Source: Oscillospiraceae bacterium
Lineage (GTDB): Bacteria; Bacillota; Clostridia; Oscillospirales; Ruminococcaceae
Direction of reading: 5' to 3'
Length of the DNA stretch: 64,000 bases
Assembly: GCA_017513135.1 (NCBI GenBank)
Contig: JAFWDH010000009.1
Location: forward strand, 20,597-84,596
Shown: positions 8,471 through 17,854 of the stretch, one piece after another
Layout of the letters: each line of letters starts with the position of its first letter
How positions within the stretch are numbered: the first letter of the stretch is position 1
Notes under the pieces: model-generated
Databases searched by the model: none
The model's input: the letters and a program-made list of their open reading frames with translations, nothing else
What the model was told of the DNA's origin: nothing
Made by a program: the position numbers and the translations under genes

Positions 8471-9760
8471 TTATTCATTGATATCCCTGAGGACATCATT
8501 TATCGACATACCATTCTCAGAAGCGATCCTGGACAGATCATCGTACTCGAACTTTTCCCTGGTCACTCCGTATCCGGCGGAGACTTTTTTTCTTACGTCG
8601 CCGAACTTCGTCTTAACTGTCTCTATCCTTCTTTCAAGCGTATATCTGCGGCTTATGTTTTCACGGATTCCGAGAGTCGTGGAATGCCTGAAGATGAGCT
8701 CGATTATCCTGTCTTTGTCGGATTCTCTTGTCATAACACTGATGAGGGTACCGGGTCTGGACTTCTTCATTCCGATCGGGACCGTATAGACTTCCAGCGC
8801 TCCTGCGCTGAAAAGAGTCTCTGTCAGGAAACCGATCTGTTCTGCTGTCATATCGTCCACATTGAGCGACAGTTCGGCAACAGTGTCGCCTGAAGTCCCT
8901 GTATCCCCCAACATAGCTCTGACACAGTTGGCCGCTTCGAAATCCTTGTTTCCCATGCCGTACCCTACGGCACTCACTCTCATGGGAGGCATATCTCCGA
9001 ATGACGTCACAAAATGCCTGAGAAGCGCTGCTCCGGTAGGTGTGCAGAGTTCTCCCTGAATGCGTCCGCCGTAGATCGGCACGTCCCTTAGTATATAGGC
9101 AGTCGCCGGAGCGGGCACAGGCAGCAAGCCGTGGGCGCAGCGGACCTTTCCGCTTCCGACATGGACAGGTGAGCAAATGACCTGCTGCGGCGAGAGGATG
9201 TCCATGAGCAGACAAACCGCTGTGACATCTGCTACCGCGTCCATGGTTCCGACTTCATGGAAGTGAATCTGATCCATGTCTACGCCGTGTACATGGCTCT
9301 CCGCTTCCCCTATCAGACTGTATACAGCCATTACATCGTCCTTGACATTTTCAGGCAGGTCCAGATGTCCCCTGACTATATGTTCAATGTCATGAAGGCC
9401 GCTGTGGCTGTGAGTGTGCGAATGATCATGCCCGTGATCATGATCGTGCCCGAAGTCATGATCGTGATCGTGACCGTGCTCATGATCATGTGCATGTTCG
9501 TGGTCGTGCTCGTGGTCATGATGGTGATGCATGAACATCTCTTCCGCCTCTTCAGTCCCGTCCACCAGGACCGATACATGGGTACCGGTGATACCGCACT
9601 TTACGGAAGGCTTCACCTCGAATCGGACACCCGGTATACCGAGAGAGTTGACCTTTTCTATAAAATCCATGCGCTGATCTTCACTGAGAAGTTCAAGAAG
9701 CGCGGCTGTCAGCATATCGCCTGCCGCTCCCATCCCGCAGTCCAGATATATAGTCTTCAT
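8471..9760 (-). CDS. larC: Nickel-pincer cofactor synthesis protein LarC (nickel insertase)
   Basis: A 429-aa LarC, the CTP-dependent cyclometallase that inserts nickel into the pyridinium-bis-thiocarboxylate precursor. The N-terminus (TIYLDCGMGAAGDM) and IHFHEVGTMDAVADV near residue 165 are family marks. Residues about 76-114 form a His/Asp-rich run (repeated HDH and HEH units), a plausible nickel store. In lactobacilli larC is read as larC1/larC2 through a programmed frameshift; here it is one uninterrupted frame. ATGA overlap with larB (9757-9760) shows tight coupling. Confidence 0.93.
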   Translation of the reverse strand: MKTIYLDCGMGAAGDMLTAALLELLSEDQRMDFIEKVNSLGIPGVRFEVKPSVKCGITGTHVSVLVDGTEEAEEMFMHHHHDHEHDHEHAHDHEHGHDHDHDFGHDHDHGHDHSHTHSHSGLHDIEHIVRGHLDLPENVKDDVMAVYSLIGEAESHVHGVDMDQIHFHEVGTMDAVADVTAVCLLMDILSPQQVICSPVHVGSGKVRCAHGLLPVPAPATAYILRDVPIYGGRIQGELCTPTGAALLRHFVTSFGDMPPMRVSAVGYGMGNKDFEAANCVRAMLGDTGTSGDTVAELSLNVDDMTAEQIGFLTETLFSAGALEVYTVPIGMKKSRPGTLISVMTRESDKDRIIELIFRHSTTLGIRENISRRYTLERRIETVKTKFGDVRKKVSAGYGVTREKFEYDDLSRIASENGMSINDVLRDINE

Positions 9761-10512
9761 TTTTTAGTCTCCATATGGTTTATCATGGATGCGAGATACC
9801 CTGCCCCGAACCCGTTGTCTATATTAACTACTGAAACTCCGCTCGCGCAGGAGTTGAGCATTGCGAGCAGTGCTGAGAGCCCATTGAATGACGCTCCGTA
9901 TCCCACACTAGTTGGCACCGCGATGACCGGGCAGTCCGCGAGGCCGCCGATCACGCTGGCGAGGGCTCCTTCCATACCGGCGATCGCCACGATGACGCTG
10001 GCGCTCATTATATCATCCATATGGGAGAGCGTTCTGTGCAGTCCGGCTACCCCTACATCGTAGAGTCTGGTCACCCTGTTGCCGTGAACTTCCGCCGTGA
10101 GGGCCGCCTCCTCGGCGACCGGGATATCGGACGTTCCTCCGGTAGCCACGACTATGGTGCCTATTCCGCTGGGCTCCGGCATTTTCCCTATGATGCCTAT
10201 CCTGGCATCAGTCCGGTAATCCATCTCATGTTTGAGACTTACCTGTTTGGCCTGCTCGGCGGAAAGCCTGGTCACCAGAATGGTGGGCACCCCGTTGTCT
10301 TTCATAACATCCAGGATCTTTACGATCTGTTCGGGTGTCTTTCCTGCTCCGTATATGACTTCGGGAGCTCCCTGTCTGATCGCCCTGTGCAGGTCCACCT
10401 TCGCGAAGCCTATATCCTCAAAAGGCTGTTTTTTTATGGTGAGGAGCGCTTCATCCACGGATATATCGCCGTTCCTCAGCGCTTCAAGTGTTTTCTTTAT
10501 ATCGTTGTCCAT
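9757..10512 (-). CDS. larB: Nickel-pincer cofactor synthesis protein LarB
   Basis: A 251-aa LarB, which carboxylates nicotinic acid adenine dinucleotide and releases AMP to give the pyridinium-biscarboxylate mononucleotide, the first committed step to the nickel-pincer nucleotide. The C-terminal half has the PurE-like fold (VVATGGTSDIPVAEEAA near 120, DCPVIAVPTSVGYGASF near 200, NIDNGFGAGYLAS near 235). Length is normal. Its ATG overlaps the larE stop (TAATG) and its stop overlaps the larC start, so the three are translationally coupled. Confidence 0.93.
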   Translation of the reverse strand: MDNDIKKTLEALRNGDISVDEALLTIKKQPFEDIGFAKVDLHRAIRQGAPEVIYGAGKTPEQIVKILDVMKDNGVPTILVTRLSAEQAKQVSLKHEMDYRTDARIGIIGKMPEPSGIGTIVVATGGTSDIPVAEEAALTAEVHGNRVTRLYDVGVAGLHRTLSHMDDIMSASVIVAIAGMEGALASVIGGLADCPVIAVPTSVGYGASFNGLSALLAMLNSCASGVSVVNIDNGFGAGYLASMINHMETKK

Positions 10513-11255
10513 TACCGCACCTCCAGATCGAGCGAGATCTTATCGTAGTATTCTTTCAGTTTTGTAAGTATCTCAGAACGTTTATCTGCGATCCTGGCAA
10601 ACTGACCGGAAGGTATCTGTATGAGTGCGTCCCTTCCTCTCATCCTCACTCTGAAATCAGTGAATCCCAGCGAGAACAGATAATCCTCTGCCTTCTCCGT
10701 TGCGGTAAGCTTTTCAGCTGTGATCTCTTCACCGGTCCTGATCCTGGTGGCAAGACAGGCGTATGCCGGTTTGTCCCATGTGAACAGTCCCGCTTTCCTG
10801 GAGAGCTGTCTGATCATGTCCTTTGTCAGCCCGCATTCCCTCAGCGGAGACCTGACTTCGAGCTCTCTGAGCGCTTTCATCCCGGGCCGGTCACCCTCGT
10901 CATCTGAAGCGTTCGTCCCGTCCAGTATGAGCGTGTATCCGTCTTCCGCAGCTGCCTTCAGGATGTTTCCGAATATGGCCTGCTTGCAGTAATAGCATCT
11001 GTCGGAGGGATTCTCCCTTACCTTCTCATCAGCGAGAACATCGACCTCGATGACCTTTACCCTTGCCCCGATCTGATCTGCCAGCCTCATTGCGTCGTTC
11101 ATCTCGAACATTGGCTGGAATGCGGATTTCACGTAATAGCCGGTCACATCAGCCCCGGCTTCTATGCCGGCATACAGCAGATATGAGGAGTCTACTCCCC
11201 CTGAGAATGCGACCGCCGCTCTGTTGTTTTCTCTGAAAAAGTTGCTTAAGTCCAT
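10512..11255 (-). CDS. larE: ATP-dependent sulfur transferase LarE
   Basis: A 247-aa PP-loop enzyme that adenylates and sulfurates the LarB product. The PP-loop is FSGGVDSSYLL near residue 18. Cysteines in RCYYCKQ (near 83-86) and AYACLATRI (near 166) form the C-x2-C...C triad associated with the [4Fe-4S]-dependent catalytic LarE type, rather than the sacrificial single-Cys type of Lactobacillus; that assignment is inference from the pattern. It is first in larEBC-nikMNQO. No LarA (lactate racemase) is present in the window, so the cofactor user lies elsewhere. A leader terminator ends about 25 bp before its start. Confidence 0.92.
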   Translation of the reverse strand: MDLSNFFRENNRAAVAFSGGVDSSYLLYAGIEAGADVTGYYVKSAFQPMFEMNDAMRLADQIGARVKVIEVDVLADEKVRENPSDRCYYCKQAIFGNILKAAAEDGYTLILDGTNASDDEGDRPGMKALRELEVRSPLRECGLTKDMIRQLSRKAGLFTWDKPAYACLATRIRTGEEITAEKLTATEKAEDYLFSLGFTDFRVRMRGRDALIQIPSGQFARIADKRSEILTKLKEYYDKISLDLEVR

Positions 11256-11280
11256 AGCTTTCTCTTCTTTCTTTTACAGT

Positions 11281-11325
11281 AAAAAAAGAAGACGTGTCAC
11301 CCTTCTGGATGATGACATGCCTTCT
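11281..11325 (-). terminator. Leader terminator/attenuator of the lar-nik operon
   Basis: On the minus strand a 15-bp stem (arms 11311-11325 and 11287-11301, one mismatch and two G-U pairs) with a 9-nt loop runs straight into seven T. It lies after the promoter at 11410-11438 and before larE, with no gene upstream in that direction. It therefore acts inside the operon's own leader. Confidence 0.7.
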
Positions 11326-11364
11326 GTGCACGTACTTATTTAAAATAGAATGTATTACCAGTAT

Positions 11365-11380
11365 TGAGACTTCAGTCTCA
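11365..11380. promoter_or_regulatory. Inverted repeat in the lar-nik leader
   Basis: TGAGACT (11365-11371) and AGTCTCA (11374-11380) form a perfect 7-bp hairpin or operator about 25-40 nt into the leader. It could be a stem of a sensing RNA or a protein site. Confidence 0.4.
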
Positions 11381-11409
11381 GATGCGTGTCTTCATGTACC
11401 GCTATAAAA

Positions 11410-11438
11410 GAATAACATCCGGGTCATATCCGTGTCAA
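11410..11438 (-). promoter_or_regulatory. Promoter of the lar-nik operon
   Basis: TTGACA (11433-11438), a 17-bp spacer and TTATTC (11410-11415), or TATTCT with 18 bp. It predicts a leader of about 148 nt (about 11403 to 11256). Confidence 0.6.
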
Positions 11439-11594
11439 TCATCGGATCTTTCACGATTGATCAGATGAGCCCGTATTTATGTCACCGGAATGTACAAAAA
11501 GATAATACCGTAAACAGTCTCTAATGCTGCTGAAATGTGCTATTATTTAGGGTAAGGTACTCAAAATAAGAGTCTTCGGACACTGGAGGGCATT

Positions 11595-12773
11595 ATGAAG
11601 TATAACTTTGATGAAGTAGTGGACCGCGTCCATGAGGACGGGAGTTACTCCAGCAAATGGAGCAACAATGAGAGAATGGCCAAGATGTTCCTGACCGACA
11701 AGCTTCCGGAAGACAGGCTTTGCTTTTTCCTGGCGGATATGGATTTCAGATGCGCTCCGGAACTGACCGCGGCTCTTGTAAAGGAAGCTCAGCACGGCAT
11801 CTTCGGATACTCTTCCGTGCCTGATGAGTACTATCAGGCCGTATGCCGCTGGATGAGAGACCGCTTCGGAATGGAAGTCAAGCCTGAGGAGATCACTACG
11901 GCGCGCGGAGCTCACTCCGCGATCGTGAACGCGATCGAAAAGCTAACCAAGCCCGGAGACGGGATCATAGTTCCCCAGCCTACCTACTATTACAGTGACG
12001 ACGTAAAGGGAGTAGACAGATATTATGTCGGCTTCCAGATGAAGAACGATAACGGATATTACACCTTCGACTGGGATACCTTTGAAGCTCTGTGCAAGGA
12101 GCCGCAGAACACTATGGCGATATTCCAGCAGCCTCACAATCCCACCGGACGCGCCTGGACAGACGATGAGATAAGAAGGTTTGCCTCTATCTGCCGCGAG
12201 AACAACGTTATCATGCTGAGCGATGACGTGCACATGGATATCAAGAGGAAGGATGTTGAGATCCATCCGTTCATCAAGGTAGTCGGTCCTGAAGGAATAG
12301 TGATGGTCACCGGCATCAACAAGACCTTCAACCTGGCCGGGCTCGCAGTCACCAACGTGATCATCCAGGATCCCGCTATCCGCGAAAAAATGGGACGCTC
12401 CTGGTCCAGTATGTCGCCTTTCGGCATCCGCGCATGCATCTCAGCCTATACAGAGTGCGACGAATGGCTGGATCAGCTCAACGACTATCTCGATGACTGT
12501 ATAGATTATGTCGTGGACCGCTTCCACAATGAGCTTCCCAAGGTAAAGGTCTGGAAACCGGAAGGAACCTACATCCTCTGGCTGGACTTCACCGACTGCG
12601 GTTTCACCAATGAAGAACTGGACGAGAGGATAGCCGGCAAGGCTCACATCGGCTTCTCAGACGGTGCCGGACTTGAGCCCCCTGCAGGAACTCTGTTCCG
12701 CAGGATGTGCATCACATGTCCCAAGAGCGTTCTGAAGGATGCCATGGACCGTCTGGTCTCCGTGCTGAAGTGA
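11595..12773 (+). CDS. PatB/MalY-type PLP-dependent C-S lyase
   Basis: A 392-aa fold type I PLP enzyme. MalY/PatB proteins act as cystathionine beta-lyase/cysteine desulfhydrase, some as aminotransferases. Marks are FFLADMDFRCAPE near residue 50, HNPTGRAW near 180, SDDVHMDI near 205 and the PLP-binding Lys in INKTFNLAGL near 241. GGAGG precedes ATG 11595. The gene is monocistronic, ends at a strong terminator, and is divergent from larE across 339 bp. It could supply sulfide from cysteine, but no link to LarE is shown. Confidence 0.88.
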   Translation: MKYNFDEVVDRVHEDGSYSSKWSNNERMAKMFLTDKLPEDRLCFFLADMDFRCAPELTAALVKEAQHGIFGYSSVPDEYYQAVCRWMRDRFGMEVKPEEITTARGAHSAIVNAIEKLTKPGDGIIVPQPTYYYSDDVKGVDRYYVGFQMKNDNGYYTFDWDTFEALCKEPQNTMAIFQQPHNPTGRAWTDDEIRRFASICRENNVIMLSDDVHMDIKRKDVEIHPFIKVVGPEGIVMVTGINKTFNLAGLAVTNVIIQDPAIREKMGRSWSSMSPFGIRACISAYTECDEWLDQLNDYLDDCIDYVVDRFHNELPKVKVWKPEGTYILWLDFTDCGFTNEELDERIAGKAHIGFSDGAGLEPPAGTLFRRMCITCPKSVLKDAMDRLVSVLK

Positions 12774-12796
12774 TAAAACAAATACTGCAGATGACG

Positions 12797-12828
12797 AAAG
12801 CCGCTTTCCTGAGAAAGCGGCTTTTTTT
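12797..12828 (+). terminator. Terminator of the C-S lyase gene
   Basis: AAAGCCGCTTTC and GAAAGCGGCTTT with a 4-nt loop followed by a run of T on the plus strand. It also faces the convergent trxB gene. Confidence 0.85.
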
Positions 12829-12859
12829 GTATTCGAATCCTGTCCTCTACAGGAGTTCT

Positions 12860-13771
12860 TCACTCCATTTCAGAGATATACTTGATCGCTTCCGTAGCGG
12901 CCATTGCGCCGTCTGCTGTCGCTGTGACCAGCTGACGCAGCAGTTTTACCCGGTTGTCACCCGCCGCAAATATCCCGGGAGTGCTTGTATGGCAGTCCTC
13001 CCCCGCCATAACGTAACCTGCGTCATCAAGCGTCACCAGAGAAGCGAAGTTCTGGTTCTCCGGTATCCTTCCGACAGCCACGAAAAGGCCGTTGAGTTCG
13101 ATGGTGCGTACGCTACCGTCAACGTTGTTCGTCACTTCAATAGCCGTAAGTCTCTTCTCAGCTATCAGACGCGTGACATTGGAATTGTATACTATCTCAA
13201 CGTTCGGCCTCTCCATCAGTTTTGTCGCGGTAGTGGCTTCGCCTCTGAAACTGTCACGGCGGTGTATCAGATACACCTTTGCCGCCAGATCCGCCAGATA
13301 GAGCGCGTCTTCAAGCGCGGTATTTCCGCCCCCGACGACTGCCACTGTCTTGTTGCGGTAGAAATTTCCGTCGCATGTGGCGCAGTATGATATGCCTCTG
13401 CCGACCAGGCGGTCCTCCTCGTCCAGACCAAGCTTGCGGTTCTCCGAGCCGGTCGCTATGATCACAGCCTTGGCCTCGTATGTGTTTTTGGCGGTAACGA
13501 CTTTCTTAATGTTACCGTCTGTCTCTATTCCGACAGCCTTCTCGAAAATGAACTCAGCTCCGAGATTCTTTGCCTGGTTATGGAGCTTCTCAGAGAAATC
13601 AAATCCTGAGATGTGCTCCTCTGCCGGATAGTTCTCTATGTCGGGCGTGTTGATGATCTGACCTCCGCAGGCCAGCGCTTCAAGCACCATTACCGATCTT
13701 GCTGCGCGCCGGGCATATATGGCCGCAGTCATTCCTGCAGGTCCCGCGCCGATAATGATGATATCATACAT
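12860..13771 (-). CDS. trxB: Thioredoxin reductase
   Basis: A 303-aa NADPH-dependent flavoprotein that reduces thioredoxin. The FAD-binding motif GAGPAGMTAAIYA is at residues 8-20, the redox pair CATCDGNF near 133, the NADPH motif GGGNTALEDA near 150 and GIFAAGDN near 275. Length is typical. It lies 3 bp after trxA and completes the gpx-trxA-trxB unit, which would pass electrons NADPH to TrxB to TrxA to the peroxidase. Confidence 0.95.
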   Translation of the reverse strand: MYDIIIIGAGPAGMTAAIYARRAARSVMVLEALACGGQIINTPDIENYPAEEHISGFDFSEKLHNQAKNLGAEFIFEKAVGIETDGNIKKVVTAKNTYEAKAVIIATGSENRKLGLDEEDRLVGRGISYCATCDGNFYRNKTVAVVGGGNTALEDALYLADLAAKVYLIHRRDSFRGEATTATKLMERPNVEIVYNSNVTRLIAEKRLTAIEVTNNVDGSVRTIELNGLFVAVGRIPENQNFASLVTLDDAGYVMAGEDCHTSTPGIFAAGDNRVKLLRQLVTATADGAMAATEAIKYISEME

Positions 13772-13774
13772 CGC

Positions 13775-14086
13775 TCAGCCCTCCAGCAACGCGCTGATAT
13801 TATCCCTGCTGATGAGTCCTACGCTGCGGTCAGCTTCTGCTCCGTTCTTGAAAAGCACGAGACACGGGATAGCTGTCACATCATATTCGTCAGCGAGGTC
13901 GCTCTCCTCATCGATATCTATGGAGACGATCTTGTAGTTATGCTCACCTTCCGCAAACTCCTCGAGTATGGGGTGCATGGCGCGGCAAGGTCCGCACCAG
14001 CTCGCGTTGAAATCTGCGAGCACCGGCACTTCCGCCTTCAGAACTTCGTTTTCAAAATTATCCTGAGTCACTGTTATGATAGCCAT
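13775..14086 (-). CDS. trxA: Thioredoxin
   Basis: A 103-aa thioredoxin with active site NASWCGPCRAMHP near residue 30 and the cis-Pro loop in TAIPCLVLF near 75. It carries electrons from TrxB to the peroxidase encoded upstream. It sits 29 bp after gpx and 3 bp before trxB. The extra Cys next to the cis-Pro (IPCLV) is unusual compared with the common IPTL. Confidence 0.93.
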   Translation of the reverse strand: MAIITVTQDNFENEVLKAEVPVLADFNASWCGPCRAMHPILEEFAEGEHNYKIVSIDIDEESDLADEYDVTAIPCLVLFKNGAEADRSVGLISRDNISALLEG

Positions 14087-14115
14087 TTTAAACCTCTTTC
14101 TTTTATGTGCCTTGA

Positions 14116-14655
14116 TCAGATCAGGGCTGCGATGTCTTTATCAAAGGAAGCGGGATCGCTCGTAGGAGGATAGCGCTTCACCACATTACCCTCGCGGTCG
14201 ACCAGGAACTTCGTGAAGTTCCACTTGATGTCTCCCGGTTTCTTGCATGTACTGCTGATCTTCTCGATCATTGCCATGGCAGCTTTATTCTTCAGGCCTT
14301 CGATCTTCTCGTCGGGCATCTCTGCCTTAAGGAAAGTATACAGAGGTTCCTCATCATCGCCGTTGACATCTATCTTGGCGAGCTGTTCAAACTGCGTCTT
14401 ATATCTTGCGGTGCAGAACTCGTGGATCTCATCCTCATCGCCGGGAGCCTGATGGCCGAACTGGTTGCAGGGAAAATCCAGCACTTCCAGTCCCTGATCA
14501 TGGTACTTCTCATAGAGAGCTTCCAGAGCTTCATACTGCGGTGTAAACCCGCATCCTGTCGCTGTGTTGACGATCAGCATTACCTTTCCCTTAAGCTCTG
14601 CCAGATCCAGCTTCGCGCCTTTTCTGGCTTTTACAGTGTAGTCATAGATACTCAT
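14116..14655 (-). CDS. Glutathione peroxidase-family thiol peroxidase
   Basis: A 179-aa peroxidase with a peroxidatic Cys in NTATGCGFTPQYEAL near residue 34, where animal enzymes have selenocysteine, plus FPCNQFGHQ near 62 and WNFTKFLVDREG near 148. Bacterial members usually use thioredoxin, which matches the trxA-trxB genes behind it. The start is ATG 14655, with GGAGG seven bases upstream; an upstream ATG at 14688 lacks a site. Role: reduction of hydroperoxides in the cytoplasm of an anaerobe exposed to oxygen. Likely regulated by the divergent HxlR protein. Confidence 0.9.
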   Translation of the reverse strand: MSIYDYTVKARKGAKLDLAELKGKVMLIVNTATGCGFTPQYEALEALYEKYHDQGLEVLDFPCNQFGHQAPGDEDEIHEFCTARYKTQFEQLAKIDVNGDDEEPLYTFLKAEMPDEKIEGLKNKAAMAMIEKISSTCKKPGDIKWNFTKFLVDREGNVVKRYPPTSDPASFDKDIAALI

Positions 14656-14738
14656 TTTGATTCCTCCGGAACTTTGTCTGTGGACCATTCACATTCTCAT
14701 ATACTGCTTTTTGCGTCCACGAAGTCTTATGTCTAAAT

Positions 14739-14752
14739 AAGCAATCTTGCTT
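14739..14752. promoter_or_regulatory. Palindromic operator candidate for the HxlR regulator
   Basis: AAGCAA-TC-TTGCTT is a perfect palindrome. Its right half runs into the -35 box of the plus-strand promoter (14751-14756), a position suited to autorepression and to control of the divergent peroxidase operon. Confidence 0.5.
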
Positions 14753-14779
14753 TACAACGGATTTCTTATCTGCTATGAT
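14751..14779 (+). promoter_or_regulatory. Promoter of the HxlR-type regulator gene
   Basis: TTTACA (14751-14756), 17-bp spacer, TATGAT (14774-14779), about 75 bp before the start codon. Confidence 0.65.
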
Positions 14780-14860
14780 TGTATTCGAAACGGACTCCCG
14801 TGTCAATAAGTTTGGCGATCCTTTGCAGGAAAGCAGGATCTTATCAGGAGGAATATGCAT

Positions 14861-15190
14861 ATGGCAGATAAACATGATTGCCCCTGCTCGCAGCAGTGTT
14901 TCCTGCAGTCGGCTATGGATAAGATCGGAGGCAAGTGGAAACTCCCCGTGCTGTGCTCTCTGACTGCAAACGGCACCAGCCGCTACAACGAGCTTCTGCA
15001 CAACGTATCCGGCATTTCCAATACCATGCTGTCGCAGACCTTAAAGGAACTCGAGCATGATGGCATGGTGATCAGAAAACAGTATCTTGAAGTCCCGGTC
15101 AGAGTAGAATATGAACTCTCTGAGAACTCGAGAAGGCTTCAGCCCATCCTGATCGACCTTATAAGGTGGGAGATGGGCGCTGATATCTGA
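14861..15190 (+). CDS. HxlR-family redox-type transcriptional regulator
   Basis: A 109-aa winged-helix protein (MarR/HxlR superfamily). Family marks are IGGKWKLPVLCSL, the segment RYNELLHNVSGISNTMLSQ and the wing VRVEYELSE. Three cysteines cluster at the N-terminus (DCPCSQQC), and thiol-sensing HxlR proteins such as YodB and HypR use an N-terminal Cys. AGGAGG (14846-14851) is nine bases from ATG 14861 but only three from ATG 14855, so 14861 is preferred. Divergent from gpx-trxA-trxB, it probably controls that operon in response to disulfide or electrophile stress (inference). Confidence 0.87.
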   Translation: MADKHDCPCSQQCFLQSAMDKIGGKWKLPVLCSLTANGTSRYNELLHNVSGISNTMLSQTLKELEHDGMVIRKQYLEVPVRVEYELSENSRRLQPILIDLIRWEMGADI

Positions 15191-15226
15191 CTTTATACGG
15201 CAGGTCCCGGACAGACAGCGCTGATC

Positions 15227-15255
15227 AACCGGCAGGTGTGACCTGCCGGTTTTTT
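15227..15255 (+). terminator. Terminator of the HxlR gene
   Basis: AACCGGCAGGT and ACCTGCCGGTT stem followed by six T on the plus strand. Confidence 0.85.
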
Positions 15256-15274
15256 ATGTGAGCCGGTAAAACAC

Positions 15275-15323
15275 AAGCTGCGGCAGTCCTTCCCTCTCCA
15301 TAAAGAGACCGATGCCGCAGCTT
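15275..15323 (-). terminator. Hairpin after the second CBM48 esterase gene
   Basis: AAGCTGCGGCA (15275-15285) and TGCCGCAGCTT (15313-15323), 11-bp stem with a long loop; TGTGTTTTAC follows on the minus strand. Confidence 0.5.
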
Positions 15324-15338
15324 TTATAGATCAGTATG

Positions 15339-17694
<2,356 letters not shown>

Positions 17695-17768
17695 ATGCTC
17701 TCCTTTCATATAGGTTTTGATCTATTGCTCCTGATCACTGACCTGAGTGACCGTTTTTCTTTATGATC

Positions 17769-17795
17769 AGAAGCCTGACGCTGGATCAGGCTTCT
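17769..17795 (-). terminator. Hairpin after the enoate-reductase-like gene
   Basis: AGAAGCCTGA (17769-17778) and TCAGGCTTCT (17786-17795) with a 7-nt loop. The minus-side tail GATCATAAAG is not T-rich, so partial read-through into the esterase genes is plausible. Confidence 0.5.
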
Positions 17796-17854
17796 GTATT
17801 TCAGTTATGTTCCTTCTGCTTCGTCAATTACCGTAACAGATCGCAGCACATCCG

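Noticed and set aside
9418..9533. Short repeated units suggesting a CRISPR or tandem repeat
   Set aside because: The repetition (ATG/CAT triplets) is explained by His-Asp codons within larC; no spacers.
9257..10063. Plus-strand frame with long Met/Ile/Val-rich stretch resembling a membrane protein
   Set aside because: It is the complement of the His/Asp-rich codons of larC; the hydrophobic run is an artefact.
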